A stretch of 64,000 bases of DNA from Metaphire vulgaris (GCA_018105865.1 CM030867.1:10511758-10575757), one strand, 5' to 3'. Positions 17,873 to 27,420 are shown, numbered from the stretch's first letter. Program-made: numbers and translations. Notes: generated by a model not told the origin, from the letters alone.

Positions 17873-19223
17873 ATCTGCTCTAAGGACGGTCCAGGTGGCC
17901 TTTACACCACCCAGGGATCAGGGATGAGATGAGTGAGGTGGTGATTAGACATTTCTTTTGTATATCTCAGTTTGACACATACATACACCCCCAACTATAC
18001 ATCATACAGACATAGACCGCATTTTATGTCGCCATTCAGGCTAACCTTCAGAAAAATATACGATGCGTAGGCCAATGGTGGGCCCATTTCAATTATATAG
18101 ATCTTTGATAATTGTATAAATGCATGGTCAGATGAAGCTAAACTGTTGACTGAATTCTTTGAATTATTTGCTTTGAAATGTCTGCTTCTTGTTTACTATT
18201 TTAAAATTTTAGTGGACGCAAATAAGTGGATGACAGATATTAGATACAGTACGGTAATCATGCTCTCTCAACATTGTTAATTATGTATTGAGTGTGAATT
18301 TCAGATGCCCTCTGTGGAATTCAAATGGTGACTCACGTCGTTGATGGAGTGATGTTTTTACAATTATTCATTTACTTTACATTACAAATTGATGCATGCT
18401 GTGTTACGTAACAATCTGGATGTTGTACCGTGTTATTTGCTGTGTGACTTTCCAGGATGAAAAATTTCTCGATTCTGTCCGGATTTCGGAGCGTATCGAG
18501 CTGTGGGATAAATTTGCCGGTTCAATTGACACCCATGCCGTGAAACTGGAGTTTCTCAAAAAGATCCACCGCACGAATCCGCCATTCCGGATGAAGGCAA
18601 AGCGCCAGAAGCGGCTTACCATGACGGTCTGTTTTGCTCGATTTAACCCTTTGCTGCCATTGTGGCTATTGATCATGTGTTGCTTTGAGGTACGGCATAC
18701 GATAGCGAAGGGGTTAATCTTTCCACATTACTTATTTAGCTCTAGGTTTTAATTGTAATCTTACTTACCTCTCTTGAAGTTACAATGTTTGCCTGTCTAT
18801 TTATTGCTCGATTTCAAAGTTTTGTGTGATGTGTGTCCAATGTTTGGTCTGCAAGTGACTTGTACCGGAGGAATGGCACACACGATCACACTATAAAGAT
18901 ATTTAAGATGATATTAACACCTTAACTGGGCAACTATTTGTAACTCAATGTAAAATGGACGAGCGTTACTCGGGGCACCCAGTTAAGGGGTTAAAATTTG
19001 GGAGTGACAGTCTATTAGTTAAACTCGGGGAGAGATCTTTTACGCGGGGAACCCCGTCCTATGGAATGCATTGCCAGAGGAAGTGACTAAAGAGACCTCT
19101 TCCGAACTGTTTGCAAAGAAACTAAAGACGCACTTATTTACTGGTACTACCTCCTACAAGTGCCCCCTGTAAAGTGCTCTTGACTTTGGCCTTTGCTATG
19201 CTTATTGCACTATATAAATTGCC

Positions 19224-19274
<51 letters not shown>

Positions 19275-21920
19275 GTGGTGACCATTTTGCTCATCAACAC
19301 TGATATGAAATGAATGTCAGCTGTCAACGTTCATGAAGAGAAGTGACAGTGGCATATATGGATGGACACTCTTGGAAGATGGGTGCCTGGCCTGACTAAT
19401 AGGATAAAACCTGTGTGTGATCAAATGTTAGTTGACAATGGTTGTTGTTAAAAGTCATAATTGCTGGAGCCTGTGTTGTTATTTCTAAGGTGATTGTTAT
19501 ATTGTTATATAGCCTTGTGAAGATCTTACATATACTGAATTTCTTTACTGTGACATTCCTTGGCAATATTTGTCAGTTTGTCATTTTTTTAGATATTTAA
19601 AAACTGTCAGTCAAACCAAATGTGTCGTTCTGGGCGGTTCGACGATATTTTGCGCTCGTTTTAGCGCAAAATGTGCGAGTAGTGACCTTCCCGTCATTTT
19701 CGGGAGGTCCTCTGCGCTTTTCTCGGGTGGATTGGGACGGTTTTAGTCGCTTATTCGCCGCCTGTCTGGTCCGCCATCTTGTTTTGCGATTTTTCTATCA
19801 ACGCGCCTGGCAGAACTGCAGACTAGATACCCGTGCGGGAATGCTGCGACATCCGTTCTAATCGCAACCTGGAATTCCATCCAAAGTCGGATTCACCCAG
19901 ATCGACGACGGTTTACTCACGGGAGTCCGCATCTCAGAAATTCTCCGTGTGGCTCGCCTCGTGGACAGTTCTTACAACATCCGCGGAATTTACAACATCT
20001 CATCCCGTGTTTTTGTTCCTTTGACGTGCCTGGTGCGGACGGTTCTATACAGCGGAAGGCTCCTTTCTACGGGATTCGCTACCGTGGGCGTTTGGGCGGC
20101 GATTTCCGTCGTTTCCATCAGGGCTGACTTTACGCTGTCTCTGTTATCCGACGTTTGCCATCGGCATGCCAAATGCTAGTATGTCACAGCGCCTTTGACT
20201 TCGACCTTCGTCGTGCGTACGGCGCTATAGAAGTCGTCAAGAAGATAAAGATAAAGATAAATGTGATGGTGAGGTTTATTGCCGTTTGGGGGAGGGGGGT
20301 ATATTGTTGATTTACATGTTGCCTTTTTATCTTCAGGTTCCAAATGCCATCAAATCGTTATATTCAAGTCGTTCTTCTGTTCCGTCGGTCACCACAGCGA
20401 AGCCAACAGAGCTGCAGAATGTGAGACCTGAGCCAATGCAGTCAACTTCTGATGACCAAGAACTGGTAGTTATAATGGAGTTGTTTCAGAATTTAGAATA
20501 TTTTTTGAATTGTTTGACATGTTTTTGTTTGCCTATGGTCTATCATACGTGTATGATTGGAACAGGTATATATTGATACTGGTACTGGTATATATTGATA
20601 CTGGTACTGGTATATATTGATACTGGTACTGATATATATATTGATACTGGTACTGGTATATATTGATACTATATCCTTTTGTTTCTACATATGACTTGCT
20701 GCAGTAGAACCTTGTCATACCTTGTACTTGGCAGGTATGTAAAATTTAGTACGTTTTATCCGAGGTACGTTGATGTAATTGGAAAAAGAGCATTCACAAA
20801 ATTTTACGTGGAACCTTTTCTTGTTCATGACTGTTCCCGGTAACTGATTTTTCATTTACTCTCTGCAGTATTCAATCTCTTTTCGAGTTTCTTTGTGAAG
20901 GTCCATGATTTACACCCATTTGTTAGCACCGGTATCACTGTTATACTTGTTCACAGAAAACAATGTATTTGAAGTACAGCTTAGTACACCCTAGTTGGGG
21001 GTGATTAATGAAAACGGGCTGAATGTTTCAACTGCTTTGGTCAAAATGAACTTTGGTGATATTAAGGGTTTGAGTGAATAAAATAATTTCTCTTTAAGTT
21101 TTTTTTGTTGGAGCATAAAGAGGGAATTTATGTATTATTGATTGATGTGGATTATGAATTAACCCTTTTGCTGTCGGCGAATGTATGTCAGCAAGGAACT
21201 TAAGGGGTTAATGGAGTTTATTTTTATCGATTTTTGCTACTGTATGTAATTTTGGGTTTATTGTGTTTTTTTGTTTGAAAGTGGTTGAAGGGCGTTCTGA
21301 AGCTAACACATGAAATTGCTCAGCACCTGCAGAGGTTGAACTCGAGCAGACTCGACGACTCGGCGAATACGAGCTGCTCGGTTATTTCGCAGCAAAAGCC
21401 CACCGCTTCGGTCGTCCCGGTTGTCGCGAACGGCAACGAGTCGGCTTCGAGCGTCACAAGACCGGAGGATCGGGTCGAGCTTAAAGACGAAGCCATATGC
21501 GATCGGACTGGGTCGCAAACAGCAGAAGTGATACCAGATCTGCAGAGCAAAAATGGAATGACAGAAAATCAACATGACAAGCAAGCAGAGATTACCGACG
21601 AAGACAGAACGAATTCCGTCTCTGAGTTACAGTTACACGCTCCGGGTTTGGACTGTCCTTCGGAAGCCTCTCGGGCGGATTCAAATCCAGAACCTCTCCT
21701 CGTCAAGGACTTTACCTCCGCGTCCATCTTGTCCACTTCAAATAACAAAGAGAATTCCGATCTGTTTCCTGGTAAAATATTATTATTAACCTATTAACCC
21801 CTTAACTGGGTATTTAACTGTAACTCAATGTAAAGTGGTCATATATATATATATACGACGCACCCAGGCAAGAGGTTAAAGAATAAATTCAGAACATTGG
21901 CCCTGTGAATTACCCTCTTC

Positions 21921-21985
<65 letters not shown>

Positions 21986-22653
21986 AGACAATTATGTAGT
22001 GCAAATAAGCATGGCAAAAATGGCCAGAGACAAGAACACTTTACAACACTACGTATAACCGATGGTGAATAAGTGAGTCTTAAGATTACTTAGGAAAAGT
22101 CCTAGAGAGTCGTATTGTAACGCGTAGTCCGGTGTTGTTACGTTCGGCTGTGTATAAATGGTTATTTTGTGAATATGATTTTGTGGACTATTTGACCATT
22201 TCTGTTTTTTTTTTAAACGTGGAGATCGAAAAGCCATTGTTTGTTATCTTGCTTTATTTGTGCTGTTGTCTTTTGTAAGGATGCAAGGACATGAGTGCCA
22301 GAGCTGTTCTTTGTTCGTTGCCTGCGACCTCATCAAAATTCTGTGCTGTTCCTCTGGTATATCGTACGCTTATGATTGGAACTGGTATATATTGACACTA
22401 TATCCTTTTATTTATGCATATGACTTGCTGCAATAGAACTTTGTCATAACATACTTAGCGGGTCAGTAAAATTTAGTACGTTATATCCAAGGTACGTTAT
22501 ATCCAAGGTACGTTATATCCAAGGTACGTTATATCCTAGGTATGTTATATCCAATACGGTAGCACCCCACATGGAACCATACATTGTGGTCTGTTGTGGT
22601 TGCAGTGGTTCTCACACAGGACAGTCCCTACTGAACCATTTTAAACCTTGTTA

Positions 22654-22712
<59 letters not shown>

Positions 22713-22728
22713 GTTGTTGTTGTTATTA

Positions 22729-22790
<62 letters not shown>

Positions 22791-25663
22791 GTGACTGAGT
22801 ATATGTAAATATCCATAGATGCTGGTTAGTGCCATTTAAGTGAAGTGAACAGTTGACACTTAAGGCAACCTTGTTATAATGCATTCAATGCAAAGTGAGA
22901 TTTTTTGCTTGGGTAGCATAATGGAACAGCAGGCTATGGATTTTTCTGTTAAAATTGCCAAAAACTTCATAAAATGTCATAATTTTGAATGCATTTTGGC
23001 TGCATAAAGGTTTCTCTGGGGTTTTAGTTTTTCATGTGAGACTGGATGAAAACCAGGTAAAACATCTGAGGGAAAAGTGGGAGGAAATGGGAATTGTGGA
23101 AAGAAAAGTGGTATTGTCACAAAAATTCCTTTAATTACACCCTGCAAAGCCTTGATCCTCTTTAAGCTGTTTAACCCTTTCACCTAGTGAGGCCAATGTT
23201 TTGGTTTCTTAGCCTTTTGGTTATATGGATCGCTTTGGTCAAAGTGTTAAGCATATCTCAGCCTTCAAGACTCACTGATGTGTTTATGTATTAATAGATA
23301 TCATTATATCAATATCAATATATCAATAGATATTGATAATGCATTTGGGTTTTGGGCCTAATTTAAATTTTCCGGCATTTGTAAACAGTTTTTGCAAAAC
23401 TAGATTTTTACAGTGGCACCATCGCTCACTCTTTGAGTCTTTCCTCTACTGATCGATAGTCTTTGGGTCTTGGTTCTTTTTGTGTAGGAGAAGACATGGA
23501 TTTGTGCCTCGCAAAGTTCAGCCATTGCAACTACGTTTCACCAAAGCATGCGTGCATCTTCTTCGACGAGGTAACCTTCTACTTGTTTGCACGCGAGAAA
23601 ATCTTGGTTATTGATTTAGTACACTTATTGACGGTGTTTTTAAGGATCAGGACGAAATTGCCAATTGGTTTCTCTCTGATTAATTTACTCGAATTCCAAA
23701 TCATGTGACACGATTGGATTTAACCCCTTAACCGTGTATTTAACTGTAACTCAATGTAAATTGGACGGATATATCCGGGATCCCCAGTTAAGGGGTTAAT
23801 ATGATTTTGTTGTTCATCTGGAGGTTTTTGCATCAATTAATTTGGGACTATGTAAAGAATATCGTTCTTTTTGCCACGCTGTCTTAAGCTGTCTCCGATC
23901 TGAAGATTTTTATGCATTGTTGATCTTCCTCCAGGTGTTGTGATCTCCTGCTTTTCTCATTACCTGTTCTTTAGTGAGTCCTGTCCATTCTTTCATGTTG
24001 TCGTCCCACTTTTTTCTTTGGTCGGCCTCTTTTTCGTGACCCCGGCATCATACCTTGTATTATTTCTTTCTCTAGTGTCTCCTGTTTTGTTTGTACTGTG
24101 TGTCCCCAGTATTACCATCTACTGTTTTTGAACTTGATAGATTGTCTTCAGAACAGTCATGCTTGTATAATGTCACTCTTTGTAGTGTCACATCATTTGT
24201 GCTTCTATTCACAGAAATTATTTGATATTATTTAAATGTCAGCTTTGCAAAATGTCACTCGCTTGACAGTGTTTTTTTAATGTGACTTCGGATCGATTTA
24301 ACTTCAACTAAATCAATTATGTCATCAAGAGAAGAGGAGTTAAATGGTGTGGCCTTATGTTGAGTATGGATGACAATAGAAGCCACAAAAGAATTATCGA
24401 GTACAAACCTGAAGGGAAAATAGCAGTGGGAGATGTAAAAGGAGCTGTATAAATTGCCTTGGCAGGAAGGAAAACCATTGGAAGACAGAAGGAAGACAGG
24501 GATGACCAGAGACCAAGTACAATTGAATGGTGATGACAACTTGAAATTTTGTTATAGTATTTCTCAGGTAAAGTTTTCAGTTCTTGCTGTTTTTTCTTAT
24601 GTGGTGTATTTATCGTGTTTTTTGTGTGTGTAATTTTTAAGCTAAGCGGCCAATATGAGCTCCTAAACTACAGCGAGCACGGAACGACTGTAGACAACGT
24701 GCTGTACTCGTGCGATTTTTCTGCCAAGACACCTGTTAAGCCACTCCCTTCGAAGACAGGTGGCGGTTCTCGGAAGCATCTACCGCTGGCAAAGCACGTC
24801 GACCAGATGTCATCTTCGGAGGACAAGGGCACAGTCAAGGCTCATGCATACAAGGTGTCTTTATGTCGTATCAATTGTTGAGGTTTTGAAGGTGAAGCAG
24901 AGAATTATGAGTTAGAATTACAGGATTTAGACTGTTGGTTGATTTTTTAAAAAAACCAGTGAGACTTGTGCTACTTCCGCTCGTTTTCAAACTCCAGGGG
25001 GGGGTCAGGCATGTAAAAGTCTTAATTTTCACTCCCCCCCCCCCCCAATCTCTATTGGGTGTCGTATTGAAACAGTGGTTGATAAAATCCTTGCCAAATT
25101 CAACATACGAAGTGAGTTTTTCCTTCTTTGGTCACATAATATACGTCATGCTGTCTTGTAACTGAGTCGGCTGACCTGACATAGTTCGCGAATGTTGTTA
25201 CTGTCTTAGGGCTCATCCATATAGTTCATACGCAAATAAAGACATATTTTCAACCTCCAGTTTGCACACCGTACACACGCAAAATCTTCTAAATCCACCC
25301 CCTCTCCTCTCAGTGCGTACGTACTATATGGACGGACCCTTAATGCTAAATATTATGATGTGTTAAAAGCTTGGTTGATGCTGTTTTTTTTTGTGTACGC
25401 ACTATATGGACGAGCCCTATATGGTCCGGTTTCGGCCGTAATTGTCGTTTCAGTTATTGAGGCCATGCCGATGCAAATCGGACTGCATCAGTCTGGTTCG
25501 AGAGAACAGTGCCGGGTGGGAAGGATCGGCCATCCTGAACCACAGCAGCTATATCAAAATCGGTTGCATGGAATTTGTCTTCAGCATAGTCGACCAGTCT
25601 CCAACGTGCGGCGGCTTTGCCTCGCGCGCGGCGTTCAGCGACCAAGGTGTCGCCGATGTTTAG
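12458..25663 (+). CDS. PHF12: PHD finger protein 12 (Pf1), 13 exons
   Basis: Chromatin co-repressor subunit; in mammals Pf1 links MRG15 to Sin3/HDAC in the nucleus. Exons: 12458-12505, 13520-13704, 14745-14829, 15722-15989, 16551-16689, 17492-17624, 18456-18626, 20337-20465, 21282-21771, 22280-22384, 23488-23570, 24642-24854, 25454-25663. All phases agree; 752 codons plus stop, against about 1004 in the human protein. PHD1 residues ~51-97 ([19 protein letters not shown]); MRG-binding segment ~167-188 ([12 protein letters not shown]); PHD2 ~237-281 ([19 protein letters not shown]); basic region with IHRTNPPF; an acidic/Ser-rich linker (~387-550) lacking obvious domains; FHA domain from ~555 ([14 protein letters not shown]-equivalent [47 protein letters not shown]). 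The start [13 protein letters not shown] matches the family N-terminus. Confidence 0.95.
13173..13462 (+). mobile_element. tRNA-derived SINE, copy 1
   Basis: About 290 bp matching 39325-39606 throughout. tRNA-like head (gattggtaacaacgctgga, degenerate B box GGTTAAATTCC at 13233-13243), body ctaaggtcgactcagc, tail cggaacccaacgctcgga ending in ctttacctttttt. Confidence 0.85.
13520..13704 (+). CDS. PHF12: PHF12 exon 2: first PHD finger
   Basis: Acceptor attttag|gaaatt, donor tgcca|gtgagt. Encodes [13 protein letters not shown], a basic stretch, then [20 protein letters not shown] and CPAAFHLQC with all expected zinc ligands. Confidence 0.95.
13753..13897. mobile_element. hAT-type MITE, CATGGGCGTCCG family
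   Basis: Ends CATGGGCGTCCG and CGGACGCCCATG. Perfect 8-bp target duplication tctctact at 13745-13752 and 13898-13905. Begins 48 bp past the donor of PHF12 exon 2. Confidence 0.92.
14067..14190. mobile_element. GGGTCCATCCAT-type MITE, copy 1
   Basis: Ends GGGTCCATCCATGTACTACG and catatgtactatatggatga then ACCC are inverted repeats. Same family at 25208-25340, 33910-34027, 37109-37250; half copies at about 25390 and 54708. Confidence 0.75.
14235..14301. repeat. (TTA)n microsatellite
   Basis: About 22 units, followed by a retroposon-like stretch (gcttctgtgcattatgaagt) that also occurs, diverged, near 1940. 14360-14744 shows nothing else I can name. Confidence 0.95.
14745..14829 (+). CDS. PHF12: PHF12 exon 3: end of PHD1
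   Basis: Acceptor tgttcag|tgaccc, donor caat|gtaagt. [19 protein letters not shown] supplies the last PHD cysteines. Confidence 0.94.
14850..15075. mobile_element. hAT-type MITE, CAGTGTTTTATCCAGG family
   Basis: Ends CAGTGTTTTATCCAGG and CCTGGATAAAACACTG are perfect 16-bp inverted repeats. Flanks cttcccgg and tttcctgg match at 6 of 8. Starts 20 bp past the donor of PHF12 exon 3. Confidence 0.85.
15404..15577. mobile_element. Pogo/Tigger-like MITE
   Basis: Left CAGTAGCACTTTGTTATAAT, right TTATAACGAGGTTCTACCG, both flanked by TA. Diverged ends but clear symmetry. Related single ends (cagtagaaccttgtcata) near 20702 and 22431. Confidence 0.7.
15722..15989 (+). CDS. PHF12: PHF12 exon 4: MRG-binding segment
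   Basis: The acceptor is a NAGNAG site (cttagcag); starting at 15719 instead adds one Gln. Encodes a Ser-rich acidic stretch, then [20 protein letters not shown] and [14 protein letters not shown], the counterpart of the Pf1 region that binds MRG15. Donor ccag|gtgtgg. Confidence 0.92.
16551..16689 (+). CDS. PHF12: PHF12 exon 5: basic linker and start of PHD2
   Basis: Acceptor gatgccag|ggtcta, donor actcg|gtaata. Encodes [16 protein letters not shown], then [15 protein letters not shown]. Confidence 0.92.
16735..16814. mobile_element. TTAACCC palindromic element with variant interior
   Basis: 80 bp from TTAACCCTTAAATTACC to TGTTTAAGGGTTAA. Same length and ends as the 10382-10461 family, but the interior (gtatattcggttgcgttgca) is unrelated. 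Confidence 0.65.
16840..17098 (+). pseudogene. LINE reverse-transcriptase C-terminal fragment, broken
   Basis: Reads [14 protein letters not shown], a frame shift, then LLKATENNW, one in-frame stop (cta tga), then [20 protein letters not shown] and [15 protein letters not shown]. This is the C-terminal signature (T/TNEEV, WxGHxLxM) of many non-LTR retrotransposons. A dead relic in PHF12 intron 5. Confidence 0.75.
17261..17389. mobile_element. CAGGGCGCGATTTG-type MITE, copy 1
   Basis: Ends CAGGGCGCGATTTGTAG and CGCAAATTGCACCCTG; flanks match at about 6 of 8. Related to 52815-52998. Confidence 0.65.
17492..17624 (+). CDS. PHF12: PHF12 exon 6: second PHD finger
   Basis: Acceptor tgttttag|aagttg, donor tttg|gtaaga. 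Encodes [20 protein letters not shown], then [19 protein letters not shown]. Confidence 0.95.
17673..17871. repeat. (GCT)n-(GAT)n microsatellite
   Basis: Starts 48 bp past the donor of PHF12 exon 6. Read through, it gives a false poly-Asp extension of the PHD2 exon. 17880-18455 holds nothing I can identify. Confidence 0.96.
18456..18626 (+). CDS. PHF12: PHF12 exon 7: post-PHD2 region
   Basis: Acceptor ctttccag|gatgaa, donor gacg|gtctgt. Encodes [40 protein letters not shown] and a basic end. Confidence 0.92.
18643..18717. mobile_element. TTAACCC palindromic element, short variant
   Basis: 75 bp from TTAACCCTTTGCTGCCA to ATAGCGAAGGGGTTAA; begins 17 bp past the donor of PHF12 exon 7. Interior unlike the main family. 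Confidence 0.55.
18914..18994. mobile_element. TTAACCCC palindromic element, copy 2
   Basis: Ends TTAACACCTTAACTGGG and CCCAGTTAAGGGGTTAA; core taactcaatgtaaaatggac with gagcgttactcgggg in place of the ggatatatcc palindrome. Same subtype as 61043-61124. Confidence 0.85.
19024..19274 (+). mobile_element. LINE 3' end with (AAT)n tail
   Basis: One frame reads [20 protein letters not shown] then LKTHLF, the C-terminal end common to many LINE reverse transcriptases. Then a 3' UTR (ttgactttggcctttgctat, gcactatataaattgcc) and about 20 AAT units. Confidence 0.75.
19620..20180. other. CpG-dense block in PHF12 intron 7
   Basis: About 560 bp rich in CpG (gcgctcgttttagcgcaaaa) within an AT-rich intron. 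Contains ggtccgccatcttg, a good match to the CGCCATCTTG YY1 motif. Frames are open but resemble no protein I know. Could be an internal promoter, an enhancer, or part of an unknown element. Confidence 0.45.
20337..20465 (+). CDS. PHF12: PHF12 exon 8
   Basis: Acceptor tcttcag|gttcca, donor actg|gtagtt. [17 protein letters not shown] aligns with VPDAIKSQY in vertebrate PHF12; the rest is low complexity. Confidence 0.9.
20525..20775 (+). pseudogene. Partial duplicate of PHF12 exon 10 with its donor and intron start
   Basis: gtctatcatacgtgtatgat then tggaacag|gtatatattg mirrors the end of exon 10 ([10 protein letters not shown]; here [10 protein letters not shown]). The following tatatcctttt, catatgacttgctgcagtag and cttgtcata also match 22385-22500. 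Between them a 20-bp unit (tatattgatactggtactgg) is amplified about five times at 20568-20668. The upstream half of the exon is not recognisable. Confidence 0.7.
21159..21211. mobile_element. Shortest TTAACCC palindrome (53 bp)
   Basis: TTAACCCTTTTGCTGTCGG to AACTTAAGGGGTTAA, with an inner gctg/cagc stem. Lies 70 bp before PHF12 exon 9. Confidence 0.5.
21282..21771 (+). CDS. PHF12: PHF12 exon 9: large linker exon
   Basis: Acceptor ttgaaag|tggttg has a weak pyrimidine tract; donor cctg|gtaaaa. [19 protein letters not shown] corresponds to the vertebrate WLCSVVALQCSILKHL helix; the remainder is polar and poorly conserved. Confidence 0.9.
21794..21879. mobile_element. TTAACCCC palindromic element, copy 3
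   Basis: TTAACCCCTTAACTGGG at left, core taactgtaactcaatgtaaa, an expanded atatatat centre, right end degenerating to agaggttaa. Begins 22 bp past the donor of PHF12 exon 9. Confidence 0.8.
21920..21981. repeat. (TTA)n microsatellite
   Basis: About 20 units in PHF12 intron 9. Confidence 0.95.
22280..22384 (+). CDS. PHF12: PHF12 exon 10: start of FHA domain
   Basis: Acceptor tttgtaag|gatgca, donor actg|gtatat. MSARAVLCS leads to [13 protein letters not shown], the FHA strand before the phosphopeptide loop. It has no long open frame; phases on both sides and family alignment support it. Confidence 0.88.
22656..22791. repeat. (TTA)n microsatellite with GTT interruption
   Basis: About 45 units in PHF12 intron 10. 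Upstream, 22480-22555 has a short tandem of tacgttatatccaagg. 22800-23487 shows no gene. Confidence 0.95.
23488..23570 (+). CDS. PHF12: PHF12 exon 11: FHA loop
   Basis: Acceptor gtgtag|gagaag, donor cgag|gtaacc. Encodes [20 protein letters not shown], then ACIFFDE. Confidence 0.95.
23720..23799. mobile_element. 80-bp TTAACCCC palindromic element, copy 4
   Basis: Near-identical to 10382-10461: TTAACCCCTTAACCGTG, ggatatatccgggatcccc, AGTTAAGGGGTTAA. 23800-24641 otherwise holds no recognisable feature. Confidence 0.9.
24642..24854 (+). CDS. PHF12: PHF12 exon 12: FHA core
   Basis: Acceptor atttttaag|ctaagc keeps phase 0; donor caag|gtgtct. Encodes [35 protein letters not shown] and a basic/Ser insert. 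Confidence 0.94.
25208..25340. mobile_element. GGGTCCATCCAT-type MITE, copy 2
   Basis: Ends AGGGCTCATCCATATAGTTC and CGTACGTACTATATGGACGG then ACCCT. A lone right end follows at 25390-25420 (gtacgcactatatggacgag). Sits 113 bp before PHF12 exon 13. Confidence 0.8.
25454..25663 (+). CDS. PHF12: PHF12 exon 13: FHA C-terminal strands and stop
   Basis: Acceptor gtttcag|ttattg. Encodes [41 protein letters not shown] and a short tail, then TAG. Confidence 0.95.
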   Translation, partial: LLRPCRCKSDCISLVRENSAGWEGSAILNHSSYIKIGCMEFVFSIVDQSPTCGGFASRAAFSDQGVADV

Positions 25664-26142
25664 CCGGCCAGGGATTTGCTCAACATTTGACGGTCGACCG
25701 TAGTAGCTTCTTCTGTGACTCGATTGGAGTTGAAAGTTGAACAGCGTGTCTCGAAACTTTGTCGTGTTCGAAATCGTGAGCCAGTAGTTTGTGTCTGCCT
25801 CTGTACCGCGATTATTCCGAATGATTTCGTCTCGAGCGTTCTTCTAAACTTGAACTGACTTCGGCTGCTGAGTTGAACAACGGTACATGTTCTGAGATGG
25901 TCGTTGCAGATGCCTGCATTTCTTTTCATTTTCCGTCAACTTGAATTTTGTACTTGCTCAAGGTTCTTCTGTATTATTGCTGGCTGCAGTGTATATGCAG
26001 AAAAACTTAAGGGTACATTGTGTGATCTTGACTTCAGAAGACAATGACTAGTTGTGTCAAAATATATTTACCCGTGTTTTGGAAATAGTTTGATTCAGTT
26101 CTCAATATTAATCAAACCCTGTTCTTCCACAAGTGAATTTAG

Positions 26143-26148
26143 AATAAA
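26143..26148 (+). promoter_or_regulatory. Candidate PHF12 polyadenylation signal
   Basis: AATAAA about 480 bp past the PHF12 stop. A plain hexamer match only. Confidence 0.3.
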
Positions 26149-26622
26149 ACAAGTTGCCATAATATGGAGAAATTTGTCGATAAAATTCAACCGAAAACCT
26201 TAACTGTAGTTGAAGTTTGTTCCTTTCCCACCGACTATGGACCCTGCCCAAGTGTATAATGTATAGTGGTGTAGCTATGGTTACAGAACAGTGGAGCATC
26301 GTCACTTGTACAGGCGAAGTTTAATCCAGTTGGGTGACTTGGGGTAGTGTCAGCAGCTTTCCTAGCAAAAATCCTAACATCCAATGTTACCAATCCAGAG
26401 CTGTAATTTTTCAGATTTTATGATGACTTCAGCAGTCATATTGCTTAAATTAACATTTCTTATTGGTTTTGAATGAATCCTGACCTGCATAGGAAGGGCT
26501 GGACCCCTGTGCCTACCGTGGCCATGATAATGCTCTCTGAATAATTATTATGACTATCCAGTGCTGGAAAATGTAATTTTAAGAAACCTTAGGCAAAATT
26601 TAGGTTCTTAGGATTTTTGGTT

Positions 26623-26702
26623 TTAACCTCTTATCTGGGGATCCCGGATATATCCGTCCATTTTACATTGAGTTACAGTTAAATACACGGTTAAGGGGTT
26701 AA
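26623..26702. mobile_element. 80-bp TTAACCCC palindromic element, copy 5
   Basis: Inverted relative to copies 1 and 4: TTAACCTCTTATCTGGGG, ccggatatatccgtccattt, CGGTTAAGGGGTTAA. Confidence 0.9.
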
Positions 26703-27114
26703 GTCTAAAATTGAAAAACTCATCTTTAACGTATGAAACATTTTTACTCTGCAGACAGCAGAACACGTGACAAAAATACTGTATAAGGAAGGGTTTATAA
26801 AAACCTGGAGTTTTCCCAGTTCTAAGTAAGTAATTAAAATATTGTGGATTTATATAGAGCTATTGTACCCCAGTGGTTGCTTATTTTTAAGTGCTTAGTC
26901 TTTCTTAAAATAGCTACTGTATAAGAAATAGCTATAAGTAGGAGGAGTAGTAGAAACTAAATCAAGGATGCAGGTCAGAGTTAACCATCTGCATTCTTTT
27001 TGAAACTTCATTATTGAACTCTTTTTATATTATTGACAATTACTTGTAATTTCTGTAAAATCCTAATATAAATAGGTTTACATATCTACCGTATAAAGGG
27101 TGGTGTGGCTTTAA

Positions 27115-27420
27115 AGGGGTTTGACTGTAGGCGACGGAGACGAGTGAATCTCGTGGGAATTGCGTGAGGTTTGCAGAAACGTGGACTGCAAAGTCTCTCA
27201 TAAGGTCTCTCATTACAACTACGGAGTTCTGCGATCGATTAGAACGTTTTACACGGAGATTTCAAAGGACGTACCGGTACTCCAGATCCGTTACTTTCCG
27301 GCGAGTACAGCGTAATCGGTGATCATTACGCGTGAAATTAAGACCTATCGACCCGTACCGTATGCGTAAAATCCGTCGATTTCATTGTGGCCTACTATGA
27401 CTGCGTTTCTTGCGCAGATC
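27115..27420. promoter_or_regulatory. CpG-dense block upstream of XPOT
   Basis: CpG-rich unique sequence (ggcgacggagacgagtgaat, aggacgtaccggtactccag) in AT-rich surroundings, 2.4 kb before the XPOT ATG. A distal XPOT promoter or 5' UTR exon is possible but unproven. Confidence 0.3.

Noticed and set aside
17433..17927. Open frame carrying PHD2 fused to a poly-Asp tail
   Set aside because: The PHD2 exon has a good donor at 17625 and the next exon joins in phase; the Asp run is the intronic GAT microsatellite read through.
19622..20179. Overlapping open frames in the CpG-dense block
   Set aside because: Frames in all phases are open because stop codons are AT-rich; no similarity to PHF12 or any family I know, and PHF12 phases join without it.
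24255..24539. Purine-rich stretch near 24.4-24.53 kb resembling a retrotransposon ORF end (gaaggaagacagggatgacc)
   Set aside because: Too short and shifted to place in a family; no tail or termini seen.
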